This document shows, piece by piece, positions 6,098 to 14,673 of a stretch of DNA of 20,289 bases (position 1 is the stretch's first letter; the number at the start of each line of letters is the position of its first letter). Source of the DNA: an uncultured Atopobium sp. (lineage in GTDB: Bacteria > Actinomycetota > Coriobacteriia > Coriobacteriales > Atopobiaceae); contig CALIAD010000185.1 of assembly GCA_938041635.1 (NCBI GenBank), forward strand, positions 1-20,289, given 5' to 3'. The position numbers were made by a program, and so were the translations under genes. The notes beneath the pieces were generated by a model, which was given only the letters and a program-made list of their open reading frames with translations, did no database searches and was not told where the DNA came from.

Positions 6098-7687
6098 ATG
6101 GCTGAGGCCCCTATCAAACGTGCGCTAATTTCGGTAACAGACAAAACAGGTATTGTTGAATTTGCACAAACGCTTACTAAAGAGTTTGGCGTTGAGGTAA
6201 TTTCAACAGGCGGAACCGCAAAAATCCTCGAAGAGGCTGGTGTGCCTGTAGTTCCTATTGAGTCTTATACCGGATTTCCAGAGATGATGGACGGCCGCGT
6301 TAAGACGCTGCATCCTCGTGTTCATGGTGGTCTTTTATGCCGTAGAGACAATCCCGGTCATGTCGCAGACGCAGAGAATAATGGTATTGGCATGATTGAC
6401 CTGGTCTGCGTTAATCTCTATGAGTTTGAGAAGACTGTAGCTGATCCATCAGTAACTCTTGAAAATGCAATTGAGCATATCGATATCGGTGGGCCTTCAA
6501 TGCTCCGCTCTGCTGCAAAGAATAATGATTTTGTTACGGTTGTTGTTGATCCGGCAGATTATGGTCGTGTTCTTGATGAGATGCGTGTCCATGACGGTGC
6601 AACTACAAGGGCTTCTCGCCAGCAGCTGGCTTTGAAGGTATTTAAGACAACGGCTGCATACGATGGCGCTATTGCCGCATACCTTTCTGATGTTGTTGAA
6701 GCAGAGCAGAGTAAATTCCCAGAGACTTTGCTGGTAAAGGCAACAAAAGAACAAGATCTTCGTTACGGAGAAAATCCTCAGCAGTCCGCAGCGTTTTATA
6801 AGATGCCTGGAGCTCCTGCACACTCTCTGGCAAACGCTCAGCAGCTTCAGGGTAAGCCCTTGTCTTACAACAATTTGCTTGATACTGATGCAGCCTGGGC
6901 TGCTGTTCGCGAGTTTGATGGGCCATCGGTCATTATTTTGAAGCACCAGAATCCTTGTGGATCTGCTACGGCAGAAAATGTTGTTGAGGCATATGATCGA
7001 GCATTTGCTTGCGATCCACTTTCTGCATTTGGTGGAATTATTGCAGTAAACAGAGAAGTTCCGCTGGAGCTTGTTGAGCACTTTGCAGACATCAATAAGC
7101 AGTTTGTTGAGGTTCTTATTGCACCAAGCTTTACAGAAGAAGCTCTTGAGCGCCTGTCAAAGAGAACAAACCTTCGTGTATTGGCTACGGGTGGAATTGA
7201 TAGAAGCCGCGAGCTTGAGATGAGAACTGTTGACGGAGGTCTTTTGGTACAAGACCTTGACCACGCAGACGAGGCTGCAGATAGCTTTGAGGTTGTTACT
7301 AAGCGCCAACCAACTCCAGAAGAGCTGAGCGATTTGGTATTTGCTTGGAAAGTTTGCAAGACCGTTAAGTCAAATGCAATTTTGGTTGCAAAAGATCAGG
7401 CTGGAATTGGTATGGGACCAGGTCAGCCTAATCGTGTTGACGCCGCTCTTCTTGCGTGTGAGCGTGCAGAGGCAGCTTGTGAGCGCATGGGAATTGATTC
7501 AAAGAATCTTGTGGCAGCATCTGATGCCTTCTTCCCATTCCGAGATAACGTTGACACACTAGCAGCTCATGGCGTAACGGCTATCATTCAGCCTGGTGGA
7601 TCAGTCAGAGATGATGAATCTATTGCTGCTTGTGATGAATATGGCATTGCAATGGTGTTTACAGGCAAGCGTCACTTTAGGCACTGA
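6098..7687 (+). CDS. purH: Bifunctional AICAR transformylase / IMP cyclohydrolase
   Basis: Catalyses the last two steps of purine synthesis: formylation of AICAR with 10-formyl-THF, then ring closure to IMP. The start chosen is ATG 6098 (MAEAPIKRAL), six bases after AAAGGAG; the frame also opens upstream at GTG 6059, but that adds residues outside the family. The protein has 529 residues, normal. The N-terminal MGS-like cyclohydrolase domain shows SVTDKTG, STGGTAK and MDGRVKTLHPRVHGG. The C-terminal transformylase carries the catalytic KHQNPCG (K282, H283), PGQPNRVDAA and ASDAFFPFRD near the end. It is followed after 51 bp by a co-directional unknown gene and is probably cotranscribed with it. 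No purine riboswitch is visible in the leader. Confidence 0.98.
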   Translation: MAEAPIKRALISVTDKTGIVEFAQTLTKEFGVEVISTGGTAKILEEAGVPVVPIESYTGFPEMMDGRVKTLHPRVHGGLLCRRDNPGHVADAENNGIGMIDLVCVNLYEFEKTVADPSVTLENAIEHIDIGGPSMLRSAAKNNDFVTVVVDPADYGRVLDEMRVHDGATTRASRQQLALKVFKTTAAYDGAIAAYLSDVVEAEQSKFPETLLVKATKEQDLRYGENPQQSAAFYKMPGAPAHSLANAQQLQGKPLSYNNLLDTDAAWAAVREFDGPSVIILKHQNPCGSATAENVVEAYDRAFACDPLSAFGGIIAVNREVPLELVEHFADINKQFVEVLIAPSFTEEALERLSKRTNLRVLATGGIDRSRELEMRTVDGGLLVQDLDHADEAADSFEVVTKRQPTPEELSDLVFAWKVCKTVKSNAILVAKDQAGIGMGPGQPNRVDAALLACERAEAACERMGIDSKNLVAASDAFFPFRDNVDTLAAHGVTAIIQPGGSVRDDESIAACDEYGIAMVFTGKRHFRH

Positions 7688-7738
7688 TCTGCTAATTCGG
7701 GAGTAGCAGTTCATTTAAAAAAGTTGGGGGAGGACACT

Positions 7739-8401
7739 GTGGACCAGGAAGAGCTAGAAGCAGCTCAGAAGTTTGAGCTTGATAATCCAGAACTTGTTTG
7801 TCGTTGGAGACTGGCTGGAGGTGTCCTCCCTCTTGATAACAGGCACTTACGTGCACTGAGCAAGAGAGCTGTTGCGCAAAAAAAGGTTTCTCCGCACTTG
7901 ATTGCCTGGGCTAAGCAGCACATCGAAGGAACGCTTAAAGAAGGGTCACAAGAGTTTCCAGATGGTGTTCTTATGATTTTGCTCGAGAGCAATGGTCAAG
8001 CTGCTATGACTGTCGGACCTTACCAGTCTTTGGAAGAGCGTTCTGTTCTGTCTCTTGCGGGACGCGCAAGGATTTCACAGCGAGAAGAGCAGCAAACTCA
8101 TTGTTCACCAGAGGTGCTTTGGCTGGTAAAAGACGGAAAACTTATTGCGGGTGTCTCGGAAGAAAGCGTTCAATCGGGAGTCACAAGTTTAGTGTTAGAC
8201 CTGGCACAGACTCTTCATGAGCCAACAGAGTTTAATCCAGACGTTATTGCCCAGGTATTTGATGGAACCGCCGAATTTGATGAAGCTTTTCTTACTTCAG
8301 ATGAACATGGAATTGTATGTGCTTCTGATGCTCAAGGCGAGATAGGAGAGCGTTTCTTATTTGGTTACAAGAAACTTTGTGAAATCAAAGCTGCTAAGTA
8401 A
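7739..8401 (+). CDS. Uncharacterised protein downstream of purH
   Basis: A 220-residue protein. The start GTG 7739 (MDQEELEAAQ) is chosen because GGGGGAGG (7726-7733) sits five bases before it; a TTG at 7724 overlaps that site. I do not recognise the family. There is no signal peptide or membrane helix. The N-terminal third contains the basic stretch LDNRHLRALSKRAVAQKK. The middle has alternating strands (GVLMILLESNGQAAMTVGPY, then EVLWLVKDGKLIAGV), and the C-terminal part is acidic (VFDGTAEFDEAFLTSDEHG). It lacks visible metal or nucleotide motifs. Its position 51 bp after purH, followed by a hairpin, suggests the second gene of a purH operon, but a purine role is only a guess. Confidence 0.85.
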   Translation: MDQEELEAAQKFELDNPELVCRWRLAGGVLPLDNRHLRALSKRAVAQKKVSPHLIAWAKQHIEGTLKEGSQEFPDGVLMILLESNGQAAMTVGPYQSLEERSVLSLAGRARISQREEQQTHCSPEVLWLVKDGKLIAGVSEESVQSGVTSLVLDLAQTLHEPTEFNPDVIAQVFDGTAEFDEAFLTSDEHGIVCASDAQGEIGERFLFGYKKLCEIKAAK

Positions 8402-8409
8402 TCAGATAA

Positions 8410-8468
8410 GTGCGATATTTAAGGCTCGTCCAGCAAAGGGTGCGCAACGCACGATGAAGCTGTCGCAC
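8410..8468 (+). other. Possible structured RNA element after the purH operon
   Basis: GTGCGA (8410-8415) can pair with TCGCAC (8463-8468), enclosing a hairpin GTGCG-CAA-CGCAC (8440-8452). It is followed at once by the hairpin at 8488-8510. It could be a 3' UTR fold or part of a small RNA. I match it to no known riboswitch. Confidence 0.3.
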
Positions 8469-8487
8469 GTTGAGCGCCTACGTAAAA

Positions 8488-8510
8488 ATCTGTCTGTTTT
8501 TCAGACAGAT
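8488..8510. terminator. Hairpin, probable terminator of the purH operon
   Basis: A 9-bp perfect stem, ATCTGTCTG (8488-8496) / CAGACAGAT (8502-8510), with a TTTTT loop. On the plus strand the tail (GGCTTCTTGT) is poor in T; on the minus strand the stem is followed by four more T. Terminator activity toward the plus strand is therefore uncertain. Confidence 0.5.
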
Positions 8511-8540
8511 GGCTTCTTGTGTACTTGAATATTTTGTCGA

Positions 8541-8570
8541 TTTACAAAAAAACTTGCACTTTAGTGTTAT
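8541..8570 (+). promoter_or_regulatory. Candidate promoter of the pyruvate:ferredoxin oxidoreductase gene
   Basis: TTTACA (8541-8546), 18 bp, TGTTAT (8565-8570). A second candidate is TTGCAC (8554-8559) with TGTAAT (8579-8584) at a longer 19-bp spacing. Either would leave a leader of roughly 200-220 nt before the gene, unusually long for this window. Confidence 0.4.
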
Positions 8571-8797
8571 GTTTATTTTGTAATTCCGCAGGTAGAAATT
8601 CCTACTTAAAAATAGGTATTTGTCAGCTTGTATTTCTGATTTGTTTCATTGTTTTTTTGCGCAATAATAAAAGCATTATGCGACCGCTGCCGGCCGAACT
8701 ATGAAACTTGTTTCCGTAGTAACCCAGGGTCTACAGCTTTATTTTGGATCGCACATACGCATACTGTGAGAAATCACAGATTAGGCAAGGAGAGGAA
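8571..8797 (+). other. Long AT-rich untranslated leader of the PFOR gene
   Basis: I see no credible gene here; short frames lack ribosome sites. The first half is very AT-rich. The second half is GC-richer and ends with the hairpin CTGTGA-GAAA-TCACAG (8764-8779), whose stem stops 8 bp before AGGAGAGG. The hairpin could affect ribosome access or mRNA stability. Confidence 0.4.
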
Positions 8798-11700
8798 ATG
8801 GCAAGAAAGTTTAAGTCCATGGACGGTAACAACGCCGCGGCTTACGTGTCGTATGCGTTTACCGAGGTAGCGGGCATTTACCCAATTACCCCATCAAGTC
8901 CAATGGCAGACTATGTTGACCAGTGGTCCGCCCAGGGTGTAAAGAACATCTTTGGTACAACCGTCAAGGTTGTCGAGATGCAGTCCGAGGCTGGCGCAGC
9001 TGGTGCTGTTCACGGTTCTCTTGGTTCAGGCGCTCTGACCACTACTTACACCGCTTCTCAGGGCCTCTTGCTCATGCTTCCAAACATGTACAAGATTGCC
9101 GGCGAGCAGCTCCCTGGTGTTTTCCACGTCAGCGCACGTACCGTTGCAACCCATGCACTGAACATCTTTGGCGATCACTCTGACGTTATGTCCGCTCGCC
9201 AGACTGGCTTTGCACTTCTCGCAGAAGGCAACGTCCAGGAGGTTATGGATCTGGCTCCTGTTGCTCACCTCGCAGCAATCAAGGGCAAGGTTCCATTTGT
9301 TAACTTCTTCGACGGCTTCCGTACTTCTCACGAGATTCAGAAGGTTGCTGTTTGGGATTACGCTGATCTGGCTGAGATGTGTGATATGGATGCTGTTCAG
9401 GCATTCCGCGATCACGCACTGAACCCAGAGCATCCATCAAGCCGTGGTTCCCACGAGAACGGCGATATCTTCTTCCAGCACCGCGAGGCGTGCAACGAGG
9501 TTTATAACCAGCTGCCAGCAGTTGTTGAAGACTACATGAACCAGATCAACGCTAAGCTTGGTACTGACTACGGTCTGTTCAATTACTACGGTGCAGAAGA
9601 CGCCGACCGCGTTGTTATCTGCATGGGTTCCTTCTGCGATACCCTTGAAGAGGTTATCGATTACCTGAACGCTCATGGCGAGAAGGTCGGTCTGGTTAAG
9701 GTCCGTCTCTATCGTCCATTCTCTGTAAAGCACTTTGTTGACGTTCTTCCTGAGTCCGTCAAGAAGATTGCTGTTCTCGACCGCACCAAGGAGCCAGGTT
9801 CCGTTGGTGAGCCTCTCTACGAAGACGTTGTTTCTTCCCTCTATGAGGCTGGTCGTACAGGCATTAAGGTTGTTGGTGGTCGTTACGGCCTTGGTTCTAA
9901 GGACACCCCACCATCATCTGCATTTGCAATCTTTGAGGAACTCAAGAAGGATGCTCCTCAGCGTGAGTTCACTGTTGGTATTGTCGATGACGTTACCAAC
10001 CTGTCTCTCCCAGAGGATCCTGAGGCTCCTAACACTGCAGCTGAGGGCACCATTGAGTGCAAGTTCTGGGGTATCGGCGGCGACGGTACCGTTGGTGCTA
10101 ACAAGAACTCCATTAAGATTATTGGTGACCACACCGATAAATATGTTCAGGCATACTTCCAGTATGACTCCAAGAAGACCGGCGGTATCACCATCAGCCA
10201 CCTGCGCTTCGGTGATCACAAGATCCGTTCTCCTTACTATGTCACTAAGGCAGACTTTGTTGCATGCCACGTTCCTGCATACATCATCAAGGGCTACAAG
10301 ATGGTCCGCGACGTCAAGCCTGGCGGTACCTTCCTGGTCAACTGCCAGTGGGATGCAGAGGAGTTTGCACACCACCTGCCAGCAGAGGCAAAGCGCTACA
10401 TTGCTAAGAACAACATCAACGTTTATCTGATCAACGCAATTGACCTTGCCAAGGAAATTGGTATGGGCAAGCGCACCAACACCATTCTTCAGTCTGCATT
10501 CTTTGCTCTTGCAAAGGTTCTCCCAGAGGCAGACGCACTTCAGTACATGAAGGACGCTGCAACTCATTCTTACCTGAAGAAGGGCCAGAACGTCGTCGAT
10601 ATGAACCACAAGGCAATCGACGCTGGCGCTACTGCATTTACTAAGATTGAGATTCCTGCTGATTGGGCTACTGCAGAGGATGCTCCAAGCACAATCACCC
10701 TTGAGGGCCGCGAGGCTCTGCTCAAGCAGGTTCGCGACATCATGACTCCAGTCTCTCGTATGGAGGGTGACGCACTTCCTGTTTCTGCATTTAAGAACCA
10801 TGTTGATGGACAGTTCGAGCTTGGTGCTGCTGCTTATGAGAAGCGTGGCATTGCTGTTGTTGTTCCTGAGTGGAACGTCGAGAAGTGCATCCAGTGTAAC
10901 CAGTGCGCTTATGTCTGCCCACACGCAGTCATCCGTCCATTCGTCCTTACCGACGAAGAGGTTGCTGCTGCACCAGCACAGTCTCAGTTCAAGGATGCCG
11001 TTGGTCCTAAGGCTAAGGGCTACAAGTTTGAGATTGCTATTTCTCAGCTCGACTGCACCGGTTGCTCCAACTGCGTCTACATCTGCCCTGCAGATGCTCT
11101 GACCATGAAGCCAATCGAGGAGCAGGAGTCCAAGCAGGAGATCTTTGACTACGCAGTCAACCACGTCTCCGAGAAGACCGAGCTTGTTGCTAACAACGTC
11201 AAGGCATCACAGTTCAAGAAGCCTCTTCTTGAGTTCTCCGGTTCCTGCGCAGGCTGCGCTGAGACCAGCTACGGCCGCCTGGTCACTCAGCTCTTTGGCG
11301 ATCGTATGTACATCTCCAACGCAACTGGCTGCTCCTCCATTTGGGGTAACCCAGCTTCCTGCTCACCATTTACTACCGATGCAAATGGTCACGGTCCAGC
11401 ATGGAACAACTCCCTCTTCGAGGACAACGCAGAGCACGGTATGGGTCTGATGCTTGGTCACCAGGCACAGCAGAAGCGTCTCCTGGAGCTTGCTCAGCAG
11501 CTTGTCGACGAGGATGGCGCATCTCAGGACCTCAAGGATGCTGCTAAGGCATGGATTGATTCCGTCAACGACGCAGCTCTCTCCAAGGAAGCTTCTAAGA
11601 CTTTTGTAGTTGAGCTTGAGAAGTCTGATCTTGCAGCAGCTAAGGAAATCCTTGCTAACAAGAGCTTCCTCACCAAGAAGTCCTTCTGGATCTTCGGTGG

Positions 11701-12352
11701 CGACGGTTGGGCATATGACATCGGCTTCGGTGGCCTTGACCACGTTCTTGCTTCCGGCGAGGACATCAACGTCTTTGTCTTCGATACTGAGGTTTACTCC
11801 AACACCGGTGGTCAGTCTTCTAAGGCTTCCCGTCTTGGCCAGGTTGCACAGTTCGCTGCAGCTGGTAAGGACATCAAGCAGAAGAACCTTGCTGAGATTG
11901 CTATGACCTATGGTTACGTCTATGTTGCTCAGGTTTCCATGGGCGCAAACCTCCAGCAGACTCTCAAGGCAATTGCTGAGGCAGAGGCTTATCCAGGACC
12001 ATCCCTCATCATCGGTTACTCCCCATGCGAGATGCACTCCATCAAGGGCGGCATGGCTCACGCACAGGAGGAGATGAAGAAGGCGGTCGAGACTGGCTAC
12101 TGGAACCTCTATCGCTTCAACCCATCTGCACCAGCAGGTAAGAAGTTCACGCTTGACTCCAAGGCACCTAAGGGTGGCTACCAGGAGTTCCTGATGAACG
12201 AGGCTCGTTACAGCCGACTCACCCGCGAGTTCCCAGAGCACGCAGAGAAGCTCTTCAAGGAGAACGAGGAAGCCGCAATGGCTCGCTACGATCACCTTGT
12301 CCGCCTCTCCGAGCTTTACGCTGCAGAGAAGAAGGAGCAGCCTGAGGAGTAA
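8798..12352 (+). CDS. nifJ: Pyruvate:ferredoxin (flavodoxin) oxidoreductase, single-chain
   Basis: Oxidises pyruvate and CoA to acetyl-CoA and CO2 and passes electrons to ferredoxin or flavodoxin; a central anaerobic enzyme in the cytoplasm. The start is ATG 8798 (MARKFKSMDG), three bases after AGGAGAGG. It has 1184 residues, typical of the fused homodimeric enzyme. Order of domains: N-terminal pyruvate-binding part with YPITPSSPMADY; central part; an inserted 2x[4Fe-4S] ferredoxin domain with C697/C700/C703/C707 and C753/C756/C759/C763; then the C-terminal thiamine-diphosphate domain with CAGC (C817, C820), GGDGWAYDIGFGG and the NTGGQSSK loop. Codon use is very biased (AAG, AAC, GGT, CGT preferred), much more than in its neighbours, pointing to very high expression. 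It is monocistronic and ends at a strong terminator. Confidence 0.97.
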   Translation: MARKFKSMDGNNAAAYVSYAFTEVAGIYPITPSSPMADYVDQWSAQGVKNIFGTTVKVVEMQSEAGAAGAVHGSLGSGALTTTYTASQGLLLMLPNMYKIAGEQLPGVFHVSARTVATHALNIFGDHSDVMSARQTGFALLAEGNVQEVMDLAPVAHLAAIKGKVPFVNFFDGFRTSHEIQKVAVWDYADLAEMCDMDAVQAFRDHALNPEHPSSRGSHENGDIFFQHREACNEVYNQLPAVVEDYMNQINAKLGTDYGLFNYYGAEDADRVVICMGSFCDTLEEVIDYLNAHGEKVGLVKVRLYRPFSVKHFVDVLPESVKKIAVLDRTKEPGSVGEPLYEDVVSSLYEAGRTGIKVVGGRYGLGSKDTPPSSAFAIFEELKKDAPQREFTVGIVDDVTNLSLPEDPEAPNTAAEGTIECKFWGIGGDGTVGANKNSIKIIGDHTDKYVQAYFQYDSKKTGGITISHLRFGDHKIRSPYYVTKADFVACHVPAYIIKGYKMVRDVKPGGTFLVNCQWDAEEFAHHLPAEAKRYIAKNNINVYLINAIDLAKEIGMGKRTNTILQSAFFALAKVLPEADALQYMKDAATHSYLKKGQNVVDMNHKAIDAGATAFTKIEIPADWATAEDAPSTITLEGREALLKQVRDIMTPVSRMEGDALPVSAFKNHVDGQFELGAAAYEKRGIAVVVPEWNVEKCIQCNQCAYVCPHAVIRPFVLTDEEVAAAPAQSQFKDAVGPKAKGYKFEIAISQLDCTGCSNCVYICPADALTMKPIEEQESKQEIFDYAVNHVSEKTELVANNVKASQFKKPLLEFSGSCAGCAETSYGRLVTQLFGDRMYISNATGCSSIWGNPASCSPFTTDANGHGPAWNNSLFEDNAEHGMGLMLGHQAQQKRLLELAQQLVDEDGASQDLKDAAKAWIDSVNDAALSKEASKTFVVELEKSDLAAAKEILANKSFLTKKSFWIFGGDGWAYDIGFGGLDHVLASGEDINVFVFDTEVYSNTGGQSSKASRLGQVAQFAAAGKDIKQKNLAEIAMTYGYVYVAQVSMGANLQQTLKAIAEAEAYPGPSLIIGYSPCEMHSIKGGMAHAQEEMKKAVETGYWNLYRFNPSAPAGKKFTLDSKAPKGGYQEFLMNEARYSRLTREFPEHAEKLFKENEEAAMARYDHLVRLSELYAAEKKEQPEE

Positions 12353-12377
12353 GGTAACTTACTTTCACGTAGCTTCA

Positions 12378-12409
12378 GCCGAGCCAGGACATCCTGGCTC
12401 GGCTTTTTT
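12378..12409 (+). terminator. Strong terminator after PFOR
   Basis: An 11-bp GC-rich stem, GCCGAGCCAGG (12378-12388) / CCTGGCTCGGC (12393-12403), with the loop ACAT, followed by TTTTTT. It is the strongest terminator in the window and fits the strong expression of the upstream gene. Confidence 0.97.
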
Positions 12410-12500
12410 ATGCGACATTTTTGGCGAGAAGCCCTGTGTTCTTCAAGCCCTTCTCGCGAGGTGATAAACTAGAGAGACTTTGCTCACGATGGGAGTTACT

Positions 12501-13913
12501 GTGGCACAAAAAAAGAGCAGACTATTTCCTGTAGCTTTTCTCGCTGCTAAAGCAACACTTGCAGCACTTAAATTGACCAACCATGAAGGCGGAACGCTGC
12601 CAGGCTTTATTGCTGAAGGCATTGATCCTGCATTTTTGGGAGACATTGCTAAGCCAGAGCAGATTGTCTTTATTACCGGTACAAACGGTAAGACAACTAC
12701 CAATAACTTGCTCAACGATCTTCTCGCCGATAATGGCTACCAGACCGTTACCAACCGCGTTGGCGGCAATATTTCCAGCGGCTTTGCAAGCTCGTTTGCA
12801 AAGAACGCCACGTGGAAGGGCACGTCAAAGACTAAGCTTGCGGTTATGGAGTTTGACGAGCTCTCTGGACCTCGCATTTTCCCTTACTTGCAGCCTGATA
12901 TTTTGTCCGTTACTAATCTGTTCCGCGATACGTTTTCTCGTAGTGCAACTCCAGACTACGTGTTTGACGTTATGGATAAGGGCATTCCTGCTTCAACTCA
13001 TCTGATCTTGAACGCAGATGACATGATTAGCTGCAGGCTTGCTCCTCAGTGCACGCATCGTACGTATTACTCCATCGCAAGGCTAGCAGAAGACACTGCA
13101 GAGCCAGTGGGCATTGTTTCAGATCTTACCGCCTGCCCCAAATGCGGCGCCAAGCTCAAGTGGGATTATGCACACCTTAGGCATCTTGGCCACGCAACTT
13201 GTGAGGAGTGCGGCTATACCAATCCAACTCCTGATTACGAGGTTATCTCAGTAGAGCCAGAGACTGGCAAATTTGTGGTCAAGGAGCACTGCCACGAGGG
13301 TGCACCAACATATGAGTACAAGCTCAACAGCTACTCTATCGTCAACCTCTACAACTTGTTTGTAGCTATCGTAACCGCGCGTGAGATGGGTCTTGCGCCT
13401 GCAACTATCGCCGCGTCTTTGCAGCGCGTTAATATTGCTTCCTCCAGGTATAACGAGATTGACTACAACGGTCGTCGTCTTATTAGCATGGCTTCTAAGG
13501 GCGAGAATGACACAGCAACCTCAGTCACCATCGATATCCTTCGCAAACAGCCAGGTGATAAGGCAATTATCATCATGATTGCTGATGCGTACATGGCAAA
13601 AGCAAAAGACCAGACAGAGTACATTGGTTGGTACTACCAGACAGACTTTGAGTTCTTGCAAGATCCAAGCGTTAAGCAGGTCATTATTTACGGCGACACT
13701 TCACTTGACCTGCAGCTCAGGCTCAGACTTGCGGGCATTGATCCAGCTAAAACCTTTGTGGCAAGCTCTCCTGAAGAGACCGCTGACCTGGTTGACCTTA
13801 ACGCTTGCCAGCACGTTTTCTATGCACACGGCCTCTATAACGGTGGCATTGCTGATATCAGCAGAAACCGTATCATTGAGCGCTTGAAACAGATGGAGGC
13901 CTCCCATGAGTAA
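12501..13913 (+). CDS. murT: MurT-like Mur ligase subunit (divergent lipid II isoglutaminyl synthase homologue)
   Basis: MurT with GatD normally amidates the D-Glu of lipid II using ATP and glutamine. The start GTG 12501 (MAQKKSRLFP) follows GGGAG by five bases. It has 470 residues, normal. Visible: N-terminal hydrophobic helix, P-loop GTNGKTTT (60-67), TNRVGGNISSG, LSVTNLFRD (135-143), LNADDM (170-175), and a zinc ribbon C212/C215/C234/C237 inserted in the ligase domain as in known MurT. The C-terminal MurT domain is unusual. Where the family commonly has LAKNPAG I see MASKGEND (330-337), and the DGRD-SW-WD region appears as AKAKD-TEYIGWYYQTDFE (366-384). The stretch after LFRD (TFSRSATPD) also differs from the common QLDRYGE. 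It overlaps gatD by 8 bp. Family is sure; the usual reaction is doubtful. Confidence 0.85.
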   Translation: MAQKKSRLFPVAFLAAKATLAALKLTNHEGGTLPGFIAEGIDPAFLGDIAKPEQIVFITGTNGKTTTNNLLNDLLADNGYQTVTNRVGGNISSGFASSFAKNATWKGTSKTKLAVMEFDELSGPRIFPYLQPDILSVTNLFRDTFSRSATPDYVFDVMDKGIPASTHLILNADDMISCRLAPQCTHRTYYSIARLAEDTAEPVGIVSDLTACPKCGAKLKWDYAHLRHLGHATCEECGYTNPTPDYEVISVEPETGKFVVKEHCHEGAPTYEYKLNSYSIVNLYNLFVAIVTAREMGLAPATIAASLQRVNIASSRYNEIDYNGRRLISMASKGENDTATSVTIDILRKQPGDKAIIIMIADAYMAKAKDQTEYIGWYYQTDFEFLQDPSVKQVIIYGDTSLDLQLRLRLAGIDPAKTFVASSPEETADLVDLNACQHVFYAHGLYNGGIADISRNRIIERLKQMEASHE

Positions 13914-14652
13914 TCCAGCAACTAAGATTGAGATTCTTTACCCAGAGTACGGAAACCAGGGTGGAGACAACGGAAATGCTCTCTACCTGGAGGCCTGCCT
14001 TCCAAAAGAGAACTTTGTGTACACCTCTCACGCCGCAATGCCTTACTTTGTTGAAAACACGCCATCAGCAATCATCATGGGTGGCATGACAGAAGCCCAG
14101 CAAGAGCTTATTATTTCTCGCCTTATGCCTTACAAGGACAGGCTTGCAGAGCTGGCTGATCAGGGCGTTCCTATGCTGTTTGCGGGCAACGCTTCAGAGC
14201 TTTTTGGCGAGAAAATCGTTAATCCTGACGGTTCTGAAATTGAGGCTCTGGGCCTCTTCAAGTTTACGACCACTCGCTATATGCCCCAGCGCTTCCACGA
14301 TGTCCAGGTGGGAGAGTTTGATCCTGGCAATGGCAAAGAGCCTTTTGTTGTCGTTGGCTTTAAGATGCAGTTCACACTCACCGAGGGAGATAACTCTAAC
14401 TGCTACTTCCTTAAAAATAAGGTAGGTTTTGGCATCAATAAAGAAAGCAAGTTGGAGGGCTTCCGTCGCAAGAACGCTATTGCCACCTGGCTTATTGGTC
14501 CGCTGCTTCCGCTCAATCCTTATCTCACACGGTGGATTTTGGATATGGCAGGCGAGGAAGATACTCCTCTTGCTTTTGAAGAAGAGGCGGTCGCAGCGTA
14601 TCAAAAGCATGCTCGTGAGATGGTCTATCCAGGAATGCACCTGCATTACTAA
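13906..14652 (+). CDS. gatD: GatD-like amidotransferase subunit lacking the catalytic residues
   Basis: GatD normally hydrolyses glutamine and feeds ammonia to MurT. The ATG 13906 lies inside the end of murT (8-bp overlap), so translation is coupled. It has 248 residues, normal. The fold is preserved: LYPEYGNQGGDNGN (11-24, usual YGDRGN), IIMGGMTEAQQ (56-66), ELFG and GLFKF after the nucleophile elbow, VVGFKMQF (149-156) and WLIGPLLPLNP (195-205). Against the family patterns CGGYQLLG, GFENHSGR and GTYLHGPLL, the cysteine is G94, the histidine of GFENH is Q155 and the histidine of YLHGP is I197. The two cysteines present (C31, C166) are elsewhere. I infer that it cannot work as an ordinary glutaminase. 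It is intact, not a decayed reading frame. Confidence 0.85.
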   Translation: MSNPATKIEILYPEYGNQGGDNGNALYLEACLPKENFVYTSHAAMPYFVENTPSAIIMGGMTEAQQELIISRLMPYKDRLAELADQGVPMLFAGNASELFGEKIVNPDGSEIEALGLFKFTTTRYMPQRFHDVQVGEFDPGNGKEPFVVVGFKMQFTLTEGDNSNCYFLKNKVGFGINKESKLEGFRRKNAIATWLIGPLLPLNPYLTRWILDMAGEEDTPLAFEEEAVAAYQKHAREMVYPGMHLHY

Positions 14653-14673
14653 TTGTATGTCTGCACTGCTCAT

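Noticed and set aside
8765..8778. TGTGA-N4-TCACA resembling a CRP/FNR site
   Set aside because: The spacing is 4 instead of 6, and it sits just before the ribosome site, so an RNA hairpin is more likely than a transcription-factor site.
9914..11164. 416-codon minus-strand frame inside the PFOR gene
   Set aside because: It mirrors the strong codon bias of PFOR; no ribosome site or recognisable domain. The same holds for the 310-codon frame at 11363-12295.
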